Part shown: one piece after another, positions 1 through 9,331 of the stretch
Position numbering within the stretch: position 1 is the first letter of the stretch
Layout: every line of letters starts with the position of its first letter
NCBI GenBank assembly: GCA_032718475.1
Contig: JAUCBJ010007636.1
Span: 1 to 30,938 of the forward strand
Source: Nemertoderma westbladi
Taxonomy: Eukaryota > Xenacoelomorpha > Nemertodermatida > Nemertodermatidae
Length of the DNA stretch: 30,938 nucleotides
Direction of reading: 5' to 3'
Translations under genes and position numbers: made by a program
The notes under the pieces: generated by a model
Databases searched by the model: none
What the model saw: the letters and a program-made list of their open reading frames with translations, nothing else
What the model was told of the DNA's origin: nothing

Positions 1-184
1 TGTAGTAAGAATTTATATTGTACAGTGTAGGACTGTAGGAGTGGTACCGGTACGGTGTTGTATTTGGAATGACATACTGCAGTATTATAGAGATTAATTG
101 TTGATATTAATATAGTCGACTAAAATGCATTTATGTATATTATATTCTTATTAACTGCCGACAGCGGGATTGGGGAAGATTACA
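1..184 (+). repeat. 5' LTR (184 bp)
   Basis: It starts TGTAGT and ends ATTACA, with the TG...CA termini of LTRs. By eye it is base-for-base identical to 4680-4863. It is short for an LTR but normal for small gypsy elements. It should hold the element's promoter and poly(A) signals; I do not see an unambiguous TATA box. Confidence 0.96.
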
Positions 185-186
185 AA

Positions 187-202
187 TGGTGACCCGGACG
201 AG
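187..202 (+). promoter_or_regulatory. Primer-binding site, tRNA-Trp-like
   Basis: The sequence TGGTGACCCGGACGAG begins two bases after the 5' LTR. The 3' end of typical animal tRNA-Trp, CCA included, would pair with TGGTGACCCCGACGTG; I count two mismatches. tRNA-Trp priming is known for the CsRn1 group. The second element in this window has nearly the same site (15476-15491, minus strand), which supports the call. The exact tRNA is inferred from memory of the family. Confidence 0.8.
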
Positions 203-360
203 ATCTTAAATCAAGAATCGTGACTGTCAGACTTGCGCTAACATCATTACAGAATTCAAGCTAACTACGTTTAGGATACCCGGTACAGAAAGTACTGTAA
301 TCCAGGTACACTTCATAAAGTAGTAGGCCTACCATTCGGCCACGCGTAAATCCAATCACG
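203..360 (+). other. 5' leader of the LTR element
   Basis: This non-coding leader separates the primer site from the gag ATG. It contains a GTAGGCCTAC palindrome at about 326. No packaging signal can be assigned by eye. Confidence 0.5.
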
Positions 361-1452
361 ATGCCGGTAGATATTCATAGTTTAAATAAGAAAACTCTTG
401 AACTCATTTTAGAAGTTCTCTACCAAAATGACCCCAATTTCACTATGCCAGCAACAAGGGCGGAAATGGAGACACAGTTGAGGGGCGAAAACCAAAACGC
501 CGTACAGTTGGCCTATAACCACCTTCAACATACGCAACTAGCGGGTGCTGTTATGGGAAACTTTCCTACAACACCTTTGACTACAAACGAAACGCGAGTT
601 CCACAAACAATTAAACTCCCGGTGTTTTACGAGAAGGATACGCGAGTTTGGTTCGAACAAATAGAACAAATCTTAGAAGGTTCTCCGGAGACCGTTATGA
701 AGAACAGTTTACTTCGCGTTCTCCCGACAAACGTGATATTCGACAGTGGAGCAAATGTGACTGATACATTCCACATCATAAAAAATTCGGTAATTAATTA
801 CGCGGATGACAGCGCCGATAGACGATTAAAGAAACTATTAAAGGATCAACAGTTGGGCGATAGAAAGCCGTCCGTTGCTCTTAGGCAACTAGAGCGGTTG
901 GCGCCTAATAACGAAAACTTAGTACGTCTACGATTTCTGGAAATACTTCCGGAGCCGGTACGTTTAGCCTTGGTTTCTGTCGATGGTATACCCAATGACA
1001 AAATCGCGGAAATTGCGGATCGGATGATGGAACAAATGACTGGATCTACACCATGGAATTCGGTTAACCAATTATCCACTTCCGGTAGTGTTGATAAAAT
1101 GCCGGAAAGTCCAGTAAAACCCGACTGGGAAAGAGCGATCGCAGATCAAATATTACAATTAACTGTGGCTGTTAATGCTTTACAAGCAAGTATCAAGCCT
1201 CAATACAATCGTTCACGTTCGTTTTCACGCGAGGGACGAGATCGGAATCGCAGTAGAAGTGGGAAATCTCCGTTTTGGTCCGACAACCGAAACAGAAATC
1301 GTTCGCAATCTAGATATGGATCGTTTGACCCCGAGGGACGATTCTGTTGGTTCCATTGGCGATTTGGAAGAGAGTCTAGGAAGTGCGGTGATCCCTCTAA
1401 GTGTTCTTGGGATAAACCGGATAATTCAAACAACCAGCAGTCGGGAAACTAA
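361..1452 (+). CDS. gag: Gag polyprotein with CHCC zinc knuckle
   Basis: This is a 363-residue structural protein expected to form the virus-like particle and bind element RNA. Residues 70-230 resemble the gypsy retrotransposon Gag domain, with a 'LPVFYEKDTRVWFEQIE' segment and later 'LGDRKPSVALRQLERLAP'. A basic Arg/Ser-rich stretch at about 280-320 precedes an unusual zinc knuckle: C329-x2-H332-x9-C342-x5-C348. That differs from the retroviral CCHC box and matches the CHCC type reported for CsRn1 elements. The ATG at 361 is the first in frame after the leader. The last two sense codons, GGA and AAC, belong to a slippery heptamer, and the TAA follows immediately, so most ribosomes should stop here and yield Gag alone. 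Confidence 0.9.
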   Translation: MPVDIHSLNKKTLELILEVLYQNDPNFTMPATRAEMETQLRGENQNAVQLAYNHLQHTQLAGAVMGNFPTTPLTTNETRVPQTIKLPVFYEKDTRVWFEQIEQILEGSPETVMKNSLLRVLPTNVIFDSGANVTDTFHIIKNSVINYADDSADRRLKKLLKDQQLGDRKPSVALRQLERLAPNNENLVRLRFLEILPEPVRLALVSVDGIPNDKIAEIADRMMEQMTGSTPWNSVNQLSTSGSVDKMPESPVKPDWERAIADQILQLTVAVNALQASIKPQYNRSRSFSREGRDRNRSRSGKSPFWSDNRNRNRSQSRYGSFDPEGRFCWFHWRFGRESRKCGDPSKCSWDKPDNSNNQQSGN

Positions 1453-1508
1453 AAAACTCCAACGGCAAGGCGGTTGACGGTGGAGTAAACTCGATATATA
1501 TAACCGTC
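1443..1508 (+). promoter_or_regulatory. Predicted -1 ribosomal frameshift signal, gag-pol
   Basis: The heptamer GGGAAAC (1443-1449) is in the X XXY YYZ register of gag and directly precedes the TAA stop (1450-1452). After a 6-nt spacer, ACTCCA (1456-1461) pairs perfectly with TGGAGT (1481-1486) across a 19-nt loop. The last five loop bases GACGG (1476-1480) can pair with CCGTC (1504-1508), giving an H-type pseudoknot topology. The pol frame is open from 1425 and is -1 relative to gag, so a slip here joins the frames. GGGAAAC is an established slippery sequence in retroviruses. The second element in this window keeps the same layout. Confidence 0.82.
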
Positions 1509-4500
1509 GTACCAGTAGGAGAATGTTTGGCTGATAGTGGTAGCGAGGCAAGTTGTTTACCTCTAAGTTATGCTTCCACAAATATGAAAAAAATTCCCCC
1601 ATATTTAAATTTAAAAGCGGCTAACAAAACTGAAATTAATAGTTTGGGAATTAGAAAAATTAATTTTAAAATTCCAGAATTAAATAATAGTGAATATTCC
1701 TGGGAATTTTATGTGTGCGATGTATCACAGCCAATTTTAGGAGCTGATTTTTTAAAACACAATCAACTTTTGGTGGATTGTGTAAATGATAGAATAATTC
1801 CATTATCCTGGGTTAAAGCGCCGTCTGGAAAATGGAATGCAAACCACAATAAGAAAACAAACAAACATACTAATCCTGAACCATCTGTACAGAGGATTAC
1901 TGTAGAAAATCCTGTGTACTACGATAAAGTTTTGGACATATTAAATAATTACCCCGAATTATTTACCCCAATTGATGTGAAAGAACCTGTAAAACATAAT
2001 ATTGAGCATAATATTTTGACCAAAGGACCCCCAGCTTATTCTAAACCTCGTCGTTTATTTGGTTCACGTTTAGATATAGCCAAAGAAACTTTTAAAAAAT
2101 GGGAAGAACAAGGTGTGTGTTACCGTGGAGAGTCTGAATATGCAACTCCCCTTCATATGGCTCCCCAACCAAATTCTACGAGTACACCATGGAGAGCCTG
2201 TGGTGATTTTCGTTGTTTAAATGCACAAACTATTCCTGACCAATATCCGATGCCCAATTTAAATGATTTGACAAGTAATTTACATGGATGTACAATATTT
2301 TCAAAACTAGATTTGACAGCTGCCTATACGCAAATTCCAATTGCGAAGGTTGACCAACCAAAAGCAGCAGTTGTAACTCCCTTTGGCTTATTTATTTTCA
2401 AAAGAATGCCTTATGGTTTACGGAATGCTTCAAAAACTTTTCAAAGACTGATGGATTCTGTGTTACAGGATACACCATATACATGGGTTTACCTTGATGA
2501 TGTGCTAGTTTCAAGTAAATCGTGTGAAGAACATCTAAAACATTTAAAGAGCGTTCTCAGTAAATTAGCTGAATTCGGCCTGAAATTAAAGCCTGAAAAG
2601 TGCAAATTTTTCTGTACAGGTGTAAAATTTGTTGGTGTCTGGATTTCGGCTGATGGAATAAAACCACTTCCAGAACAAATAGACGCAATTTCTAAATTTG
2701 AAAGACCAGTTACCACAAAGTCATTGAAAAGGTTCCTCGGAATGTGTGGATTTTACCACAAATTTGTTCCACATTTTTCAGGCACTGCTACTCCATTAAC
2801 TGATATGACTAGAGTAAAAGGTAAAAATAACGCAAAACTGGAATGGACAGAAAAATCTATAGACGCATTCAATAAATTGAAAGAAGCATTACGAAATTCT
2901 GTTACTTTAGCTTTTCCACGATCAAACACTAAGTTGGAGTTGGCAACTGATGCATCCGATGTAGCAGCAGGTGCTGTGTTGCATCAGGTTTCGGTTAATA
3001 ATGTCAAGGAACCAGTAGCATTCTTTTCAGCTAAATTTACGGCTACTGAATCTCGAAAATCGACTTTCGATCGCGAGTTATTATCTGTCTATATGGCTTT
3101 GAAACACTTTAAATGGTTAATGGGAACAGATTTTGAAATTAAAACCGATCATAAATCATTGGTATATGCATTAAATATGAAAAATCCTACACCTCAGCAG
3201 GCGAGATGGTTATCATACATTTCGGAATTCGATTGTAATATTTCTCATGTATCTGGCAGTTTAAACGTTGTGGCCGATGCATTATCCAGAAGTACAGCTG
3301 CTGTAACTGTAGAGTTTGATAAAACACTGGCTGAAAGTCAGGCAAGAGATACGGATCTAATAAATTATTTACAAAAAACTTCTTTACCAACGATGAAATT
3401 TCGAATTGGAGATTCCAGTATATGGTGTGATGCCAGAAATAAATACTTACGGCCATATGTTCCAACTACAATGAGATATCAAATCTTTAAACAACTCCAT
3501 GAATTGGCTCATACTGGTAATAAAGCTACTCTTAAATTGATATCGGATAAATATATTTGGCCTGGAATCCGGAAGGATGTGCAAAAATGGTGTAAAGAAT
3601 GCGTACGTTGCCAGCAGTGCAAAGTAATAAGACATACAAAAGCTCCAGTGGGAACAATTCCGACGACTGGACGTTTTCAAACAATACATATCGACATTGT
3701 TGGCCCTCTACCACCTTCCAAAGGAAATCAATATATAGTAACAATGATAGACAGATTCACCAGATGGCCAGAAGCTGTCCCTACAAGTCGAATAGACGCA
3801 GAAATTGTAGCAAAAGCACTAATAAAAACATGGATTACTAGATTTGGAGTTCCAAGAGAATTGATCTCGGACAGGGGTACTCAGTTTGAATCCCAAGTAT
3901 GGTCTGAGGTAATGAAATTATTAGGAATACAACGTTCTAGAACAACCAGCTATCACCCACAGTGTAATGGGGCTATAGAAAGATGGCATCGAACTCTAAA
4001 GAATGCATTACGAACTCACACGGAGAAAACTCAAACCTGGTCGGATTCACTACCATTAATAATGTTGGGACTGAGATCTAGTTTAGCAAATAATGAGGGA
4101 TACAGCCCAACACAATTAGTTTATGGTGGAACAGTAGACTTACCTCAACAATATTTCATACCAACGAACTCTGAAAGAGATATAGATAACTTACCGAAAT
4201 TCATGGAGGATCTGATGAAATCAGTAAATTCGTTTGCAATTCCAGAAAGAAAACACAATAAACCATCATATATTCCTGCTTCTATGGACTCGGTGAAACA
4301 GGTGTGGCTAAGAAAGGAACGCCGCAAGTCATCCTTAAGTGATCGTTATACAGGGCCATACAAAATACAAGAAAGAGATAATAAAACTGTGACCATTGAA
4401 ATAAATGGAAAACTCCAGAAAGTATCCATAGATCGAACAAAACCAGCATTTATTGCTAATCAAGACACCGAAATAAATGATTTCACGGCCAAATTACTTC

Positions 4501-4649
4501 CATCCAAAACTAAAAGTAATATATTGACCAATGATTGTAATAAATTCTTGAGAAATTCATCCCAAAATATTCCTTCACAAACGAGATCTGGTCGAGTGTA
4601 CAATAAAGTTAATTTTAATTTAAATAAAAATGAAATATTTTCAATATAA
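1443..4649 (+). CDS. pol: Pol polyprotein: protease, RT, RNase H, integrase
   Basis: It is read as a -1 extension of Gag; no ATG lies near its start. Residues are counted from the Leu codon at 1527. The aspartic protease has D3-S-G and the ILGADFL flap at 70-76. The reverse transcriptase has TPFGLF near 284 and catalytic YLDD at 322-325. RNase H acidic residues are D475, E517, D541 and D584. The integrase zinc-binding site is H658-x3-H662-x29-C692-x2-C695, and its catalytic triad is D723-x58-D782-x35-E818. A GPY/F-type module begins near G943 and ends in a VSIDRTKPAF segment. There is no internal stop and every catalytic residue checked is present, so the enzyme set looks intact. The protein should copy element RNA into DNA in the particle and insert it in the nucleus. 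The ORF ends 30 bases before the 3' LTR. Confidence 0.96.
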   Translation, partial: GKLKNSNGKAVDGGVNSIYITVVPVGECLADSGSEASCLPLSYASTNMKKIPPYLNLKAANKTEINSLGIRKINFKIPELNNSEYSWEFYVCDVSQPILGADFLKHNQLLVDCVNDRIIPLSWVKAPSGKWNANHNKKTNKHTNPEPSVQRITVENPVYYDKVLDILNNYPELFTPIDVKEPVKHNIEHNILTKGPPAYSKPRRLFGSRLDIAKETFKKWEEQGVCYRGESEYATPLHMAPQPNSTSTPWRACGDFRCLNAQTIPDQYPMPNLNDLTSNLHGCTIFSKLDLTAAYTQIPIAKVDQPKAAVVTPFGLFIFKRMPYGLRNASKTFQRLMDSVLQDTPYTWVYLDDVLVSSKSCEEHLKHLKSVLSKLAEFGLKLKPEKCKFFCTGVKFVGVWISADGIKPLPEQIDAISKFERPVTTKSLKRFLGMCGFYHKFVPHFSGTATPLTDMTRVKGKNNAKLEWTEKSIDAFNKLKEALRNSVTLAFPRSNTKLELATDASDVAAGAVLHQVSVNNVKEPVAFFSAKFTATESRKSTFDRELLSVYMALKHFKWLMGTDFEIKTDHKSLVYALNMKNPTPQQARWLSYISEFDCNISHVSGSLNVVADALSRSTAAVTVEFDKTLAESQARDTDLINYLQKTSLPTMKFRIGDSSIWCDARNKYLRPYVPTTMRYQIFKQLHELAHTGNKATLKLISDKYIWPGIRKDVQKWCKECVRCQQCKVIRHTKAPVGTIPTTGRFQTIHIDIVGPLPPSKGNQYIVTMIDRFTRWPEAVPTSRIDAEIVAKALIKTWITRFGVPRELISDRGTQFESQVWSEVMKLLGIQRSRTTSYHPQCNGAIERWHRTLKNALRTHTEKTQTWSDSLPLIMLGLRSSLANNEGYSPTQLVYGGTVDLPQQYFIPTNSERDIDNLPKFMEDLMKSVNSFAIPERKHNKPSYIPASMDSVKQVWLRKERRKSSLSDRYTGPYKIQERDNKTVTIEINGKLQKVSIDRTKPAFIANQDTEINDFTAKLLPSKTKSNILTNDCNKFLRNSSQNIPSQTRSGRVYNKVNFNLNKNEIFSI

Positions 4650-4651
4650 AT

Positions 4652-4664
4652 GACGCTCCGCGTC
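4652..4664 (+). other. Small perfect hairpin after pol
   Basis: GACGC and GCGTC flank a TCC loop just after the pol stop and upstream of the polypurine tract. No function is assigned. Confidence 0.4.
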
Positions 4665-4669
4665 TGATC

Positions 4670-4679
4670 GGAGGGGTAT
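4670..4679 (+). promoter_or_regulatory. Polypurine tract
   Basis: GGAGGGGTAT lies directly against the first base of the 3' LTR, the expected position of the plus-strand primer. Confidence 0.8.
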
Positions 4680-4863
4680 TGTAGTAAGAATTTATATTGT
4701 ACAGTGTAGGACTGTAGGAGTGGTACCGGTACGGTGTTGTATTTGGAATGACATACTGCAGTATTATAGAGATTAATTGTTGATATTAATATAGTCGACT
4801 AAAATGCATTTATGTATATTATATTCTTATTAACTGCCGACAGCGGGATTGGGGAAGATTACA
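4680..4863 (+). repeat. 3' LTR (184 bp)
   Basis: It is identical by eye to the 5' LTR at 1-184, with the same TGTAGT start and ATTACA end. The next bases are flanking LINE sequence. Confidence 0.96.
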
Positions 4864-4864
4864 T

Positions 4865-5395
4865 ATAGATCCCGATTTTAAACTCATTTTATATGCAGAC
4901 GACAGTGCTCTTATTTTCTCTCATAAAGATCCTATCCATATTTCCCAATAGTTAATTGCAGTTCTAGAATCCTGTAATGAGTGGTTGGTTGATAATAAGC
5001 TATCCATTCACTACGGTAAGACTGAAAGTATTTTGTTTGGTTCCAAAAGAAAGTTAAAGAAGGTAACTAAGTTTGAAGTCACTAGTAATGGACATAAGAT
5101 TGAAAATAAAAAGGAAGTTAAATATTTAGGCGCCACATTGGATAACTGCTTATCAGGAGAAAGTACAGTGAAAAATATTTTCTCGAAAGTTAACAGTAGG
5201 CTTAGGTTTCTATACAGAAATAAAAATAGTTTAAACACCGACTCCCGCAAGTTACTTTGCTCTTCTTTAATACAGTGTCACATGGACTATGCGTGCTCTT
5301 CTTGGTATGAAGGCTTAACCAAACAGCTTAAATGTAAATTACAAGTAGCTCAGAATAAAGTAGTACGATTTATTAAAGTCCCCTTTAGGACGTAA
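4865..5395 (+). pseudogene. LINE reverse transcriptase fragment, interrupted
   Basis: Translation from 4865 gives the end of a non-LTR reverse transcriptase: the catalytic YADD (4892-4903), then a 'CNEWLVDNKLSIHYGKTES' segment, a 'KYLGATLDNCLSG' segment and the thumb-like 'SLIQCHMDYACSSWYEGL' block. These are typical of Jockey/CR1-type elements, not of the LINE family found elsewhere in this window. A TAG at 4949-4951 interrupts the frame and the ORF ends early at 5395, without the usual C-terminal part. The 5' portion is absent because the LTR retrotransposon lies immediately upstream; it should continue left of the window. This copy is therefore older than the LTR element. Confidence 0.88.
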
Positions 5396-5560
5396 CGCGA
5401 CTTTATATCTTTGTTTTGTACAGGTGCCAAAGAGCGTTAGGTTACATTGCATTTAAAGGAACAGGTTAGTAAAGGAGCATGTTACAGAGGCTTGTTGGGA
5501 GAACCAAAACAGTAAACGAATGTTAACACATGTTTCAAAGATTATGCAGGTCTTTATTAT
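5396..5560. other. Decayed LINE remainder or unique sequence
   Basis: This stretch continues from the LINE fragment without a usable frame. Some of it may be its eroded 3' end. No other feature is seen. Confidence 0.3.
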
Positions 5561-6390
5561 TTAGGTCTTTGGTCTTTGTTTTGTAGTCACCCATTTAAAT
5601 CACTTTTTTCTTATTTAAATCAGATTTTTTTATTTAAATCAGATTTTATATTTAAACAATCGGAAGACTTCTGGCTTCATCAATGCACTAATGTTTAAAA
5701 AAAATCCGAAAAACCGGGATCCCAGCGAAATATCGAATCCCGATTCCGACTTTTTTGAAACGGGATCCCGAAGTTTAACTGGTTAAATAAATTTGTTGAA
5801 CATCTAAAAAAAAGTTCCAGCAGAACGGAAAATGTTTTGATTATATCTAATTTTTATTTCAGTAAACCATCCAGTAATCAAATATAAGATAATTTTAATA
5901 TAACTTTATCTTACTAATATTTCAGAAGTGTAAAATAAAGTGAGTGTTACTGAAAACCTGCCTCATATACTATTAACTTTGATGAATTTAATCCAAAATT
6001 TCAATACCGATCCCGTAAAACGGGATCTCGAGAGGAATAATCCCGGTCCCGATCCCGGAAATCCCGAAAAGTCTGAATTCGAATATAAACTAAATAAACA
6101 ACAAACTGAATAGAACTCTAAAGTACAACTTAATTAATGGGCCTGTGAATACTGTGTATGGTATTGCAAATGCGAGATGATACTGTATTTTCATGTAAAT
6201 ATTTAGGTAATTTGAATCATTTATTAATAATCAGTAATGCAATGTTTATCCTGGCCTTAAAGCATGATTGATAAAATTCATGATTTTAAAAAAAATCAAA
6301 ACTATCTGATTTTTTTTTATTTTTATATGTGATTTAAATCATGATTTAAATCAATGATTTAAATCAAATGATTTAATTCAAACAACCCTG
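5560..6390. mobile_element. Probable hAT-like non-autonomous element, decayed
   Basis: Both edges are rich in ATTTAAATCA-type motifs (5596-5650 and 6340-6375). The right edge, read on the minus strand, begins CAGGGTTGTTTGAATTAAAT, resembling a hAT terminal repeat. Inside are two clusters of CGGGATCCCG-like motifs, about 5705-5770 and 6005-6070, in inverted arrangement, which may be subterminal repeats of this element or of a second one nested in it. No transposase frame is visible. The left terminus is not clear. Confidence 0.4.
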
Positions 6391-6493
6391 CATGGGTGAT
6401 AGGGAGTTGTGGCGGTGCAATTTTGTCGACAAGCCGGCACAGCATTTTTTTTTAAAAATGCAGCTGCAATGCAGCATGCCGATCCTAGCTAGT
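6391..6493 (+). pseudogene. 5'-truncated LINE tail, plus strand
   Basis: About 100 bases match the 3' end of the intact LINE at 17.2-21.0 kb. They encode the last residues (a GDRELWRCNF-like stretch), the KPAQH terminus and the terminal non-coding piece with TGCAGCTGCA and GCCGATCCTAG. It starts at CATGGGTGATAGG, directly after the hAT-like terminus. Confidence 0.85.
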
Positions 6494-7429
6494 TGGCATT
6501 CGGGATACCTGATTTTTAATTTATCCTAAAAACTTGTCAAAGATTACAGTAGTGACGATATGAAACTTGGTTTTGAAAATTTCAGATCAGTTTATAGGTC
6601 TATTTATTGCAAGGGAATGTTATATTAAATTTGGTAATGGATCATCATTTTACAGTAACGGATTCAAAACAAAACTTGGGAAAAAGGCTCCTGGGAAAAT
6701 TCTAAGAGATACAAAATATCAAAATTGCCGTAGCTCCTATATAATAATTCAAGGCTATTCATTTGAATCAGTGCAATGAGATGAGTCATATTTCAGTTAA
6801 TGATGCAAATAATGCTTCATATTTTTCATCAAAATTATTATTATACAGTATATCTTGTGTTTTATCAGTGTCCACGATATATTAGTTAGGTGCGGCTCCA
6901 ATTCTTGGACTGTGTTAATTTATTTTCCCCCGGCACTTTAGAAATATCCGGATTGGTTTTGAAACGTTGCTTTAATATGAGAATTTCACTATGACTCCTT
7001 TCATTATCTTTCTTTAAGATCAAAATTTCTAAAATGATCGCATAATTAACATTTTTATATTTATTTTCTCCTACGCGGATAGAATTCACTCAAGGGAATT
7101 ACTTATGTGGGTTTAAGTTACTCTGAGCAGCCTATCATTATAGTGAATTTTAATTGTTTTGAAGTTTAACAATTGTTAATTATTAATCTGACGCATATTA
7201 TATTTATTGTTTCACTAACTAATTTCACCAAATTACAACCCAAATTAAATTTGCCACAGTTTGAGTTTGTGTTTTATGTATTTTATTATATCTCAACAAT
7301 AGACGAAACGAGGAAATATTCTAATAACGATTGTCTATCTATGTGTAAGTTTTCCATTTCACCATTCTTATTCGTTTCAGTCTGGGAATAAATTTCGGTT
7401 TGCCTATGTTTCATTAGACTAGTTGTCAA

Positions 7430-7675
7430 TGTCCAGGTAAGAAACTATTAGGTTTCCATGACAATACAAAATTATCGGGTTAGGACTTTGTATAAAGTAC
7501 TTTCAAAAGAAAGTATAAGTTAGGACTTTAGCGCTCCCGGAGTTTATGCAAACGGTTTTATTTTTGTGTTCGATGTGAAATTGGTTATTTGCGAAACTGA
7601 GGGGTATTCGCAATCAATATTTTCGGTCTTACAATCACTTAGCACTTAGTACAAATTGAATATAAGTGTGATTGA
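7430..7675 (+). repeat. Diverged direct repeat, copy A
   Basis: It shares blocks such as GGGTTAGGACTTTGTATA, GTTTCCATGACAATACA and GACTTTAGCGC with copy B at about 8640. Weaker similarity extends left to about 7205, around GTTTCACTAA and AATAACGATTGTC. Confidence 0.7.
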
Positions 7676-8639
7676 CTAACCAACGAAAATTAAAATAACA
7701 CGAGAGAAAGTAAAAAACATTATTGATAATAGGTAAAAAAAATTAAAATATAGCAGACAATAAAAGTCAGAAAAACCGACGTAATGATTTATGTAAAGGA
7801 ACTTTCATATTTTACCGATTTATAACTGATGTTACACGAATAATGATTGAATTGTATTATTTTTTCCTGCAAATATTGTAAATTGATAAAAGTGAAACTA
7901 TAACAATTTTACATGATTGTGTGAAAGGTTTCACATAAGCAGTATTTATGTACCGAGCGTGGGTGGCGAGGGATGTTTCCATAAATATACAAGGGTCATT
8001 CATTCATAAACGTTGACAGTGCCCTTTTCACAAAATGGTGCCATTTTGTTAAATTATGTCAATTTAAGGGCGTTCTGAATGCTTAATTATTAGCGTTAAT
8101 ATTGTAATGTTTAGGAATATTAATGAAATTCATATCCTTTTTATGCAATTAATTGCAGTTGGTACATCAACTAAACTTACACTTCGCCTACAATCAATGG
8201 TTATCAGTAATGGGAAATACATACTATCAATATTTGTTATAGAAGTTTATTGTTACTAAGTTAGTGATTATTAACTTAGCTGCGTTACGAGGATATCACC
8301 ACATCGAGAAGTTGTTAATTTTCATAAAAATAGCGCACGTTTAGGTACGCCTATAATGCATTAATTATTGCAATTTACCTGCTATAAAAGAAAAGGCAAC
8401 TTTGTGGAATAAAATTACGCATTACTCTACATAAAAACAAATAGAGTTTTATCTTTAACCATAAAATTGTTTCACTAATATTTTCACAAATTTAGAACCT
8501 CAATTTGGGGTATCTCAATAATTAGACCGGATGAATTTTGAAATAACGATTGTCAATATATCTAGGTATTTCCATTCCACGGCAATCACTCACTACATAA
8601 TAATATGTCGCCTGTGCAATAAATTGAAATACATTGTAT

Positions 8640-8925
8640 GGATGTCCAGATAAGAAACCATTACGTTTCCATGACAATACACAGTAATCGGGTTAGGACT
8701 TTGTATAGAGTACTTTCAAAGACTATCTAAAAGTAATGAGTTAAGACTTTAGCGCCCCCGCAGTTTGTGCAAAACGCGTTTATTATTAGGTTATACGTGT
8801 GCAATTGGCTATTCGCGAAACGGAGGGGTATTTGCAATTAACATTCAGCGAGTTAGCGTATTAGGGTATTTGCGGTCTTATAATCATTTAGCACTTGGTA
8901 GTTGGTAGAAATGGAATGTAAGTGT
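8640..8925 (+). repeat. Diverged direct repeat, copy B
   Basis: This is the partner of copy A about 1.2 kb upstream, in the same orientation, with several small insertions. Weaker similarity extends left to about 8467. The pair may be old LTRs of a small element or a local duplication. Confidence 0.7.
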
Positions 8926-9331
8926 AAGTGTGTTTGTAAGTTAGCATTATGGCCATTCCATACTCTTGAGTGTTTAAGTGTGTTTGAAAAGTACCAGTTC
9001 CCATAATGCCGCTAAGGGGGGCCAAGTTTTTCATACACATGACCAACTGGACTGCAAATGTGGTAAAATGCTAACTTGTGGGAAATGGTCTAAAAAACGT
9101 TTTGACAAAGTTTCAGATTGCAAGGACCACGAGTTAGCACTTTGAGTTAGCACTTTGGAAAAGTTAGCACAATAGCGGAAAAAGAGCTTGCAAAGTTAGC
9201 CCTTTGGTATATTTGCCAACACATAAATACACTCTGGTCATAAAGCTGAAAATTGCTACTTTCTACACAATGATGATATAAATAGTTATAATTATAGTGT
9301 TTCCATTGCCTCAACATTTTACCCAACCCAT

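Larger units (their letters stand above)
1..4863 (+). mobile_element. Complete CsRn1-like Ty3/gypsy LTR retrotransposon
   Basis: The element runs LTR, primer-binding site, gag, pol in the order protease, RT, RNase H and integrase, polypurine tract, LTR. Integrase after RNase H is the Ty3/gypsy order. The tRNA-Trp-like primer site and a Gag zinc knuckle of Cys-His-Cys-Cys type point to the CsRn1 group. The two LTRs look identical and both large ORFs are open apart from the gag-pol frameshift, so insertion is recent and the copy may be competent. No env-like ORF is present. It lies inside an older LINE reverse transcriptase, whose remainder follows directly at 4865. The window begins exactly at the first LTR base, so only the right flank (TATA at 4864) is available to judge the expected 4-bp target duplication. 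Confidence 0.95.
6494..9331. other. AT-rich non-coding region with diverged direct repeats
   Basis: No convincing gene is seen; short ORFs here lack recognisable domains. A segment at about 7430-7675 recurs, diverged, at about 8640-8925. A 9-bp perfect hairpin, ACAAAATGG-TG-CCATTTTGT, lies at 8030-8049. GTTAGCAC-like motifs repeat at about 9134-9200. Confidence 0.5.
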
